Source: Thermodesulfatator atlanticus (GTDB taxonomy: Bacteria > Desulfobacterota > Thermodesulfobacteria > Thermodesulfobacteriales > Thermodesulfatatoraceae). Taken from it: 17,482 nt of DNA. The position numbers and the translations under genes are program-made. Under the pieces are notes generated by a model. That model made no database searches. It had not been told where the DNA came from and saw nothing but the letters and a program-made list of their open reading frames with translations. Numbering within the stretch: position 1 is the stretch's first letter; each line of letters starts with the position of its first letter. Location of the stretch: contig DROK01000093.1 of NCBI GenBank assembly GCA_011321895.1, forward strand, positions 1 through 17,482, read 5' to 3'. Shown here piece by piece: positions 8,353 to 13,925 of the stretch.

Positions 8353-8384
8353 ACCTCTCTCCTTTCGCGTTAGTTTCTTCTTCC

Positions 8385-8414
8385 ACCATAGTTTATTTTT
8401 TTTGCCTTTGACAA
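8385..8414 (-). promoter_or_regulatory. Promoter for the peroxidase-protease operon
   Basis: On the minus strand: TTGTCA (8414-8409), an 18-nt spacer, and TATGGT (8390-8385), about 32 nt before the start codon at 8352. Its -35 box overlaps the livJ -35 box on the other strand. By-eye match only. Confidence 0.5.
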
Positions 8415-8437
8415 AGACTTTTTTCCTTCGTTATTAT
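8408..8437 (+). promoter_or_regulatory. Strong sigma-70-like promoter for livJ
   Basis: Consensus TTGACA (8408-8413), an 18-nt spacer, and TATTAT (8432-8437). The predicted start near 8444 gives a leader of about 23 nt with AGGAGGG (8454-8460) 6 nt before the livJ ATG. The best promoter match in the window. Confidence 0.75.
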
Positions 8438-8466
8438 CACCCAAAATTAACGCAGGAGGGTCCTCA

Positions 8467-9606
8467 ATGAAAAAGTGGTTCCTGATCCTTTCAGTCGGTC
8501 TTTTTCTTTTGGCCAGCGCCAGTGTTTGGGCCGGAGAACCCTACCGCATCGGTGGTCTTTTCTCCATTACCGGTCCCACTTCCTTCATCGGTGAGCCAGA
8601 AAGGAATACCTTGGTTATGCTGGTTGACGAAATAAACAAAGCCGGCGGAATTAACGGACACCCTATCGAGGTCATCATCTATGACACCGAAGGAGAAGAG
8701 ACCAACGCCGTCAAGAAAATCACCAAACTCATCGTCCACGATAAGGTCCTGGCCGTGATCGGTCCCAGTCGTACGGGTACCACTTTGGCGGTCATCCCCT
8801 TTGTGGAACGTTATAAAGTCCCCCTCATTTCGTGCGCGGCGGGTATCAAGATCGTAGAACCGGTGAAACCCTGGGTCTTCAAGACCGCCCAGAGTGACCG
8901 CCTGGCGGTGAAGAAAATCTATAGCTACTGTCAAAAACACGGGTTCAAGAAAATAGCCATTATCACGGTTTCCAACGGCTTTGGCCAGAGCGGACGGGAA
9001 CAACTCAAGGCCCTGGCCCCTCAGTACGGCATAGAGATCGTAGCTGACGAACTCTTTGGCCCCAAAGACGTCGATATGACGGCCCAGCTCACCAAAATCC
9101 GGGCCAAAAATCCGGACGCCGTGGTCTGCTGGGGTACTAACCCTGGGCCGGCGATAGTGGCCAAAAATATGAAACAGCTGGGGATGAAGCAACAGCTTTT
9201 TATGAGCCACGGGGTGGCCTCCAAAAAATTTATCGCCTTGGCCGGCGAGGCGGCCGAAGGGATCATCCTCCCGGCGGGTAAAATCCTGGTGGCTGACCAG
9301 CTCCCTGACGACGATCCTCAGAAAAAACTCCTTTTAGATTACATTGCCAAATACAAAGCCCGCTACGGGGAAGAGCCTTCGGCCTTTGGCGGGCACGCTT
9401 ATGACGCCATGCTCCTTTTAAAACACGCCCTGGCCAAAGCAGGGGCGGACCGGGCCAAGATCCGCCAGGCCCTTGAAAACGCCAGAGGCATCGTGGGTAT
9501 TCACGGTATTTTCAACATGAGCCCGAAAGACCATAACGGCCTTGACGAAAAGACCGCCTTTGTCCTGGTAAGGATAGAAAACGGCGACTGGAAACTCATT
9601 AAGTAA
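8467..9606 (+). CDS. livJ: Branched-chain amino acid-type ABC transporter substrate-binding protein (LivJ-like)
   Basis: Periplasmic type I binding protein (379 residues) that captures branched-chain amino acids, or a related amide or organic acid, for the membrane permeases encoded next. The signal peptide covers 1-22 (MKKWF... ending VWA). The mature protein opens with YRIGGLFSITGP (25-36), followed by a family-typical NKAGGINGHPIEV segment (about 57-69), then AVIGPSRTGTT and a second lobe with GFGQSGREQ. It ends with LVRIENGDWKLIK. The length is normal for the family. Expression should be high: a near-consensus promoter and a strong Shine-Dalgarno sequence precede it, and a hairpin follows it. 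The ligand cannot be told from sequence alone; the family also includes urea, amide and aromatic acid binders. Confidence 0.9.
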   Translation: MKKWFLILSVGLFLLASASVWAGEPYRIGGLFSITGPTSFIGEPERNTLVMLVDEINKAGGINGHPIEVIIYDTEGEETNAVKKITKLIVHDKVLAVIGPSRTGTTLAVIPFVERYKVPLISCAAGIKIVEPVKPWVFKTAQSDRLAVKKIYSYCQKHGFKKIAIITVSNGFGQSGREQLKALAPQYGIEIVADELFGPKDVDMTAQLTKIRAKNPDAVVCWGTNPGPAIVAKNMKQLGMKQQLFMSHGVASKKFIALAGEAAEGIILPAGKILVADQLPDDDPQKKLLLDYIAKYKARYGEEPSAFGGHAYDAMLLLKHALAKAGADRAKIRQALENARGIVGIHGIFNMSPKDHNGLDEKTAFVLVRIENGDWKLIK

Positions 9607-9610
9607 AAGT

Positions 9611-9631
9611 AAGGGGGCATCCCGCCCCCTT
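9611..9631 (+). terminator. Hairpin between livJ and livH, partial terminator or mRNA-stabilising stem
   Basis: AAGGGGGC (9611-9618) pairs perfectly with GCCCCCTT (9624-9631) around a 5-nt loop, starting 4 nt after the livJ stop. The downstream sequence (GCTTAATCT) has only a poor T-run, so full termination is doubtful. In liv-type operons a stem here would lower permease expression relative to the binding protein. Confidence 0.6.
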
Positions 9632-9697
9632 GCTTAATCTCCAACCTGTAATAAAGTCTCCTTCGGCTTCACAAGCTCCGACTAAACAAGAGGCTTA

Positions 9698-10570
9698 ATG
9701 GAAGAGATTTTACAATATCTTTTTTCTGGCCTTACCAGCGGGGCCATTTACGCCCTTATCGCCCTTGGTTTTACCATTATTTACAACGCCACCGAAGTCA
9801 TAAACTTTGCCCAGGGCGAATTCGTGATGCTGGGGGCCATGCTGACCGCCACTTTTTGCGGCCTGAATCTTCCCCTGCCCCTGGCCTTTGCCCTGGCCAT
9901 CCTGATCACGGCTCTGGCCGGAATCCTGATAGAACGGCTGGCCATCTATCCGGCCCGCAAAGCCAGCCCCATTACCCTCATCATCATTACCATTGGTCTT
10001 TCCATCCTGATCAAAGGGCTGGCCATGTTTATCTGGGGAAAGGATCCTTTACCGGTGCCGGCCTTCGTGGGGGAAAGGCCTATTTCTGTTTTAGGGGCTA
10101 CCATCGTCCCCCAAAGCATTCTGGTGCTCGCCACGGCCCTAATCGCCGTCTTGACCCTGGAGGCCTTTTTTAAAAAGACCCTTACAGGCAAAGCCATGCG
10201 GGCCTGTGCGGCCAACCGCTTGGCTGCAAGACTTTTGGGCATAAAAGTAGAACCATTGGTCCTTCTGGCCTTCGCCTTAAGCGCCGCTATCTCGGCGCTC
10301 GCCGGGGTAATTATCTCTCCCATTACTTTTGCCACGTACGACATGGGGACCATGCTTGGTCTTAAGGGCTTCAGTGCGGCGGTATTGGGAGGGCTTACCT
10401 CGAGTACCGGGGCGGTGCTGGGCGGTTTCATTTTGGGGATACTGGAGGCGCTGGCGGCGGGTTTCCTTTCTTCGGCCTATAAAGACGCTGCGGCCTTTAT
10501 CATCTTAATCTTGATGCTCTTTGTTAAACCAGAAGGTCTTTTTGGGACCAAAGAGGCCAAAAAACTATGA
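9698..10570 (+). CDS. livH: Branched-chain amino acid ABC transporter permease LivH
   Basis: Inner-membrane permease (290 residues) forming half of the translocation channel. It opens with a family-typical helix: a Leu-Phe-Ser-Gly-Leu stretch, then SGAIYALIALGFTIIYNATE (about 14-33), then NFAQGEFVMLGA. The cytoplasmic coupling segment is AMRACAANRLAARLLGIK, where an ABC ATPase should dock, followed by SAAISALAGVI. The C-terminal helices carry GLKGFSAAVLGGLTS and GAVLGGFILGILEAL. About eight hydrophobic segments are visible. The start ATG at 9698 has only a modest AAGAGG upstream. It lies 91 nt after livJ and overlaps livM by 4 nt (ATGA). LivH identity is clear; the transported substrate is inferred from the family. 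Confidence 0.92.
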   Translation: MEEILQYLFSGLTSGAIYALIALGFTIIYNATEVINFAQGEFVMLGAMLTATFCGLNLPLPLAFALAILITALAGILIERLAIYPARKASPITLIIITIGLSILIKGLAMFIWGKDPLPVPAFVGERPISVLGATIVPQSILVLATALIAVLTLEAFFKKTLTGKAMRACAANRLAARLLGIKVEPLVLLAFALSAAISALAGVIISPITFATYDMGTMLGLKGFSAAVLGGLTSSTGAVLGGFILGILEALAAGFLSSAYKDAAAFIILILMLFVKPEGLFGTKEAKKL

Positions 10571-11505
10571 AAAAACAGTACCTGGCCCTTATTATCCTCG
10601 GCGGCTTTCTCCTGGCCACGGGTTTTATTAACCGAAACGACTACTACTTTAACGTCCTAAACATCTTGATCTTAAACGGCCTGGTGGTCATTGGCCTTTC
10701 CCTCCTTATGGGGTACGCGGGCCAGGTCTCCTTGGGACACGCCGCTTTTTACGGCCTGGGGGCCTACACTTCCGGCATCCTCACGGCCAAATACGGTTTG
10801 AGCCCGCTTGCAGCACTTTTAGCGGCCCAGGGCGTCACCCTGATAGCGGCCTTGCTCATCGGGATCCCTGCCCTCAGACTCAAGGGGCACTATCTGGCCA
10901 TGGCCACTTTGGGTTTTGGCATAATCGTTTACGTAGTCTTTAAAGAATTGATTAGCCTGACGGGCGGGCCTTCGGGTCTGGTAGGGATTCCCCCTTTGCA
11001 GGTAGCCGGCTTTACCTTTTTGGAAAGCAAACAATATTATTTCCTCTTCGTGGGAGTCCTTTTGGTGTCTCTGCTCCTGGCCCTGCATTTGGCCCATTCC
11101 CCTTTTGGCCGCGCCCTTTTGGCCCTGCACGACAGCGAAGCCGCCACCATGGCCCTGGGCTATGACACCGGACGCCTCAAACTCATCGTGTTTCTCCTTT
11201 CCGCCGCCTTGGCCGGCCTGGCAGGAAGCCTCTACGCCCATTTCGCCATGTTTATCAGCCCTATGAGCTTTACCTTTATCCATTCGGTTAAATTTGTGAC
11301 CATGGTGGTGGTGGGTGGCGTAGCCAGCCTCTGGGGGGCGCTCCTGGGGGCGGTTGTCCTTTCCCTGTTGCCGGAAGTGCTTACCGTCTTCGAAGACTAC
11401 GACGTCCTGATCTTTGGCACCATCCTGGTGGTGATCATGATTTTTCTGCCTGAAGGCTTGTTTAAGGGACTCGGAAATTTATTTTTGAAGCACAAAAAAA
11501 CATAA
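10567..11505 (+). CDS. livM: Branched-chain amino acid ABC transporter permease LivM
   Basis: Second permease subunit (312 residues), partner of LivH in the inner membrane. Typical segments are LNGLVVIGLSLLMGYAGQVS (36-55), GHAAFYGLGAYTSGIL (57-72), LRLKGHYLAMATLGFG (about 103-118) and LTGGPSGLVGIP. The coupling region is SPFGRALLALHDSEAATMALGYD, followed by AALAGLAGSLYAHF and HSVKFVTMVVVGGVASLWGAL. The start codon overlaps the livH stop (ATGA), so translation is probably coupled. The ATPases LivG and LivF, normally next in the operon, are absent: the following gene is peptide deformylase, behind its own promoter. The permease must use ATPases encoded elsewhere, if it is functional. Confidence 0.92.
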   Translation: MKKQYLALIILGGFLLATGFINRNDYYFNVLNILILNGLVVIGLSLLMGYAGQVSLGHAAFYGLGAYTSGILTAKYGLSPLAALLAAQGVTLIAALLIGIPALRLKGHYLAMATLGFGIIVYVVFKELISLTGGPSGLVGIPPLQVAGFTFLESKQYYFLFVGVLLVSLLLALHLAHSPFGRALLALHDSEAATMALGYDTGRLKLIVFLLSAALAGLAGSLYAHFAMFISPMSFTFIHSVKFVTMVVVGGVASLWGALLGAVVLSLLPEVLTVFEDYDVLIFGTILVVIMIFLPEGLFKGLGNLFLKHKKT

Positions 11506-11520
11506 TTTTTTGGTTTTTAA

Positions 11521-11537
11521 AACAGTTATAATCTGTT
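11521..11537 (+). promoter_or_regulatory. -10 element of the def promoter inside a small inverted repeat
   Basis: A perfect TATAAT (11527-11532) lies in the 44-nt gap before def. No recognisable -35 box is 16-18 nt upstream, where the sequence is a T-rich run. The -10 sits between AACAG (11521-11525) and CTGTT (11533-11537), a 5-bp dyad that could be an operator or chance. The predicted start near 11539 leaves a leader of only about 11 nt. Confidence 0.45.
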
Positions 11538-11549
11538 AGAGTTTAAGCT

Positions 11550-12053
11550 ATGGCTAAGAGGAAGATACGCATCCTGGGAGACCCGGTTTTAAGGGAAAAG
11601 GCTTTGCCGGTAAAAGAGATCGATGGTCAGCTTCAGCAGCTCATCGATGACATGGCAGAGACCATGTACGAAGCCAAGGGCCTGGGGCTGGCAGCCAACC
11701 AGGTAGGGGAAAAATTAAGGCTTTTCGTCCTTGACCTCAAACAGCGAGAAGGAAGCCCCGAACTCCTGGTCTTTATCAACCCGGAGATCGTAGCCACCGA
11801 AGGAGAAATTTACGAAGAAGAGGGCTGTCTTAGCATTCCGGGTTATTCGGCCAAGGTCAAGCGCCGGGCCAAAGTCTTGGTGCGGGCCCTTGATCGGGAG
11901 GGTAAGCCCTTTGAAATGGAACTTGAAGGACTGGGGGCCAGGGCCGTCCAACACGAACTAGACCACCTAGAAGGGATACTTTACGTTGACTATCTCTCCC
12001 CCCTCAAAAAGAGCCTTTTTAAACGCTGGTGGAAGAAACACAAACCCCGCTAA
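11550..12053 (+). CDS. def: Peptide deformylase
   Basis: Removes the N-formyl group from the initiator methionine of nascent proteins, using a metal ion (usually Fe2+). The 167 residues carry all three family motifs: GLGLAANQ (about 45-52), EEGCLSIPG (about 90-98, with a metal-ligand cysteine) and QHELDHLEG (about 133-141, with two metal-ligand histidines and the catalytic glutamate). The length is typical. The start ATG at 11550 has no good Shine-Dalgarno sequence (TTAGAGTTTAAGCT precedes it). The gene has its own -10 element and follows livM by 44 nt on the same strand, but it is functionally unrelated to the transporter. fmt, a common neighbour, does not follow; a structured intergenic region does. 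Confidence 0.95.
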   Translation: MAKRKIRILGDPVLREKALPVKEIDGQLQQLIDDMAETMYEAKGLGLAANQVGEKLRLFVLDLKQREGSPELLVFINPEIVATEGEIYEEEGCLSIPGYSAKVKRRAKVLVRALDREGKPFEMELEGLGARAVQHELDHLEGILYVDYLSPLKKSLFKRWWKKHKPR

Positions 12054-12063
12054 CCTTTAAAAA

Positions 12064-12137
12064 GGACCAGCGGGCCTCCTATTTGCGGGAGGGGCGGGCG
12101 AGATGGTAAAGGTAGGCCCGCTGGTTTAGAAGACCAG
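12064..12137 (+). other. Large imperfect hairpin after def, with alternative pairings (possible structured RNA)
   Basis: CCAGCGGGCCT (12067-12077) is a perfect 11-bp inverted repeat of AGGCCCGCTGG (12114-12124), extendable outward by an A-T and two G-U pairs, and encloses a 36-nt GC-rich loop. Two smaller helices compete with it: CCTCC (12075-12079) with GGAGG, and CTGGTTT (12121-12127) with AGACCAG (12131-12137). A nine-codon mini-ORF (ATG 12103 to TAG 12129, MVKVGPLV) runs through the right arm. It starts 11 nt after the def stop. It could be a def 3' UTR structure, a terminator without T-run, or a regulatory RNA. I did not recognise a known RNA family. Confidence 0.5.
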
Positions 12138-12154
12138 ACACCATCCCCCACCTT

Positions 12155-12195
12155 CTTTTTCAAAAAGAAAAAGCCCTTGGGTTTCCCCAAGGGCT
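12155..12195 (-). terminator. Minus-strand intrinsic terminator in the def/ATPase intergenic region
   Basis: AGCCCTTGGG (12172-12181) and CCCAAGGGCT (12186-12195) form a perfect 10-bp stem with a TTTC loop. On the minus strand the stem is followed by TTTTTCTTTTTG, a good U-tract; on the plus strand GCCATAGC follows, with no T-run. The terminator therefore serves a minus-strand transcript, yet no minus-strand gene lies between it and the plus-strand gene at 12366. Confidence 0.75.
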
Positions 12196-12207
12196 GCCAT
12201 AGCCCGA

Positions 12208-12248
12208 AAGCTAAAATTAGCTTAACCCTACTTGACGAAAATTGTCAA
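12208..12248. repeat. Two adjacent inverted repeats, with a possible minus-strand promoter
   Basis: AAGCTAA (12208-12214) and TTAGCTT (12217-12223) form a near-palindrome with a 2-nt centre. TTGAC (12232-12236) and GTCAA (12244-12248) form a second dyad with a 7-nt spacer. On the minus strand, TTGACA (12248-12243), an 18-nt spacer and TAAGCT (12224-12219) resemble a promoter about 25 nt upstream of the terminator stem, predicting an RNA of about 55 nt. Operator sites are an alternative reading. Confidence 0.4.
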
Positions 12249-12330
12249 TAAAAAATTTAGGGGGTGTTCGTGGATAGTTTGAAGGCACCTTTAACAATTA
12301 AGTCTCTTTACGCCTGGCCGAAGGTATCCG

Positions 12331-12359
12331 TTGTATAGTTTTTTTTCCTTTGCTAGCAT
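12331..12359 (+). promoter_or_regulatory. Promoter placing transcription start at the ATPase start codon
   Basis: TTGTAT (12331-12336), a 17-nt spacer, and an extended -10 TGC-TAGCAT (hexamer 12354-12359). The predicted start, 7 nt later, is the A of the ATG at 12366, which would give a leaderless mRNA. There is no Shine-Dalgarno sequence upstream of the gene, in agreement. Confidence 0.5.
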
Positions 12360-12365
12360 GATTTT

Positions 12366-13925
12366 ATGCCGCGCAAACTCCCCGTCGGTATCCAGAGCTT
12401 TGAGGTCATCCGCACTGAGGATTACTACTACGTCGACAAAACCCCTTTTGTCAAAAAACTGGTAGACGAAGGCAAATACTATTTTCTTTCTCGCCCGAGG
12501 CGCTTTGGCAAGTCCCTCTTTCTTGATACCCTGCGCCAGGCCTTCCTTGGCAAACGCGAACTCTTCGAGGGCCTTTTCTTGGAAAACAACTGGGAGTGGT
12601 CGAAAATATACCCCGTTATTTATATCTCTTTTGGCGCAGGCGTGGTGGAAGGGGTGGAGGACCTCCTTGATTCCATATTTTTTATCCTCGAACGAAATCA
12701 AGAAAACTTGGGGCTAAATTGTAAGTCCACTAAAAATTACCGAAATTGTTTTCATGAAATCATCATCAGGGCGGCTGAGAAGTTTTCCCAAAGGGTCGTT
12801 GTCCTAGTGGACGAATACGACAAACCCATTCTTGACCGGATAGAGGACCGAGAAACAGCCATTGCCATCCGCGAAAAACTCAAAAACTTCTACGCCGTCC
12901 TCAAAGACGCCGACCCTTACCTCAAATTCTGCTTTATCACCGGGGTCTCCAAATTCTCCAAGGTCTCCCTCTTCTCAGGCCTCAACAACCTGGAAGACAT
13001 CACCCTCTCCCCTTCCTACGCCACCATCTGCGGCTACACCCAGGAGGAGCTTGAAACCGTCTTTGCTGACCGTCTGGAAGGGGTTGATCTTGCCGAAGTC
13101 AGACGCTGGTATAATGGCTATAACTTCCTTGGAGAGTCCCTTTACAACCCCTTCGATGTCCTTCTTTTCTTACGCGACAAACTCTTCCGACCCTACTGGT
13201 TTGAGACCGGCACCCCTTCTTTCCTTATCAAGCTCATCCTGGAACGGAGGCTTCCCATACCCACCTTAGAAAACCTCGAGGTCGGAGACGAAATACTTGA
13301 AAGCTTTGACGTGGACCGCATCTACCCCGAAACCCTCCTCTTCCAGACTGGCTACCTCACCATCAAAGAAGTGCGCCAGAGAAGAGCCATCCTCAAGTAT
13401 CTGCTTGGCTGGCCCAACCTCGAAGTAAAAGTTAGCTTTAACAACTACCTCCTTAACACCTTCCTTGAGCCTTACCGCAAAGAAAAAGAACTCGATAAAG
13501 TTTACGAGGCCCTCGAGAAAAACGATCTCCTCGCCCTAAAAGAGGCCTTCTATTCGTTCTTCGCCTCCATCCCGCATGACTGGTACCGCAAATCCGAAAT
13601 CCAGAATTACGAAGGCTTTTACGCCAGCGTGTTTTACGCCTACTTCGCGGCGCTAGGAGTCGACGTGATAGTGGAAGACGCCACCAGCCACGGGCGCCTG
13701 GACATGGCCGTCCTCTTCGATAATCGCTGCTATCTTTTTGAATTCAAGGTGGTGGAGCTTGAACCAGAAGGGCGGGCTCTTTCGCAGCTTAAGGCCAAAA
13801 GGTACCACGAAAAATACCTCAACCAATGCCAGGAGCTCTATCTCATCGGGGTGGAATTCTCCTGCCAGGAACGCAATATCGTTGATTTTTCTTGGGAAAA
13901 GGTCCTTGCCAAAATTAAACGATGA
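12366..13925 (+). CDS. AAA-ATPase-like/PD-(D/E)XK nuclease-like protein of unknown function
   Basis: A 519-residue cytoplasmic protein of the AAA-ATPase_like plus PDDEXK_9 type, a family often present in many copies in anaerobes and thermophiles. The N-terminus has the usual LPVGIQSFEVIR and YYVDKTPFV segments. Walker A is RPRRFGKS (43-50) and Walker B is VVVLVDEYDKP (144-154), followed by ITGVSKFSKVSLFSGLNNL. The C-terminal restriction-endonuclease-like fold (about 410-495) keeps GRLDMAV (D446) and the EFK core (E459-x-K461). ATP binding and nuclease folding are both supported by intact motifs; the biological role is not known, and ideas include DNA maintenance or defence. No Shine-Dalgarno sequence precedes the ATG. 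Its 3' end overlaps the end of the convergent HD-GYP gene by 11 nt. No transposase or direct repeats flank it. Confidence 0.85.
   Translation: MPRKLPVGIQSFEVIRTEDYYYVDKTPFVKKLVDEGKYYFLSRPRRFGKSLFLDTLRQAFLGKRELFEGLFLENNWEWSKIYPVIYISFGAGVVEGVEDLLDSIFFILERNQENLGLNCKSTKNYRNCFHEIIIRAAEKFSQRVVVLVDEYDKPILDRIEDRETAIAIREKLKNFYAVLKDADPYLKFCFITGVSKFSKVSLFSGLNNLEDITLSPSYATICGYTQEELETVFADRLEGVDLAEVRRWYNGYNFLGESLYNPFDVLLFLRDKLFRPYWFETGTPSFLIKLILERRLPIPTLENLEVGDEILESFDVDRIYPETLLFQTGYLTIKEVRQRRAILKYLLGWPNLEVKVSFNNYLLNTFLEPYRKEKELDKVYEALEKNDLLALKEAFYSFFASIPHDWYRKSEIQNYEGFYASVFYAYFAALGVDVIVEDATSHGRLDMAVLFDNRCYLFEFKVVELEPEGRALSQLKAKRYHEKYLNQCQELYLIGVEFSCQERNIVDFSWEKVLAKIKR

Noticed and set aside
8491..9210. 239-codon minus-strand frame
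   Set aside because: Long, but fully antisense to livJ, and its translation lacks any recognisable fold or signal; a shadow of codon bias.
12064..12137. 4.5S RNA, RNase P RNA, tmRNA or a known riboswitch
   Set aside because: None of the conserved core sequences of these RNAs could be found in the hairpin region; only the inverted repeats are supported.
12862..13269. 135-codon Ser/Thr/Pro-rich plus-strand frame
   Set aside because: Out-of-frame shadow of the ATPase gene, caused by its C-rich third codon positions.
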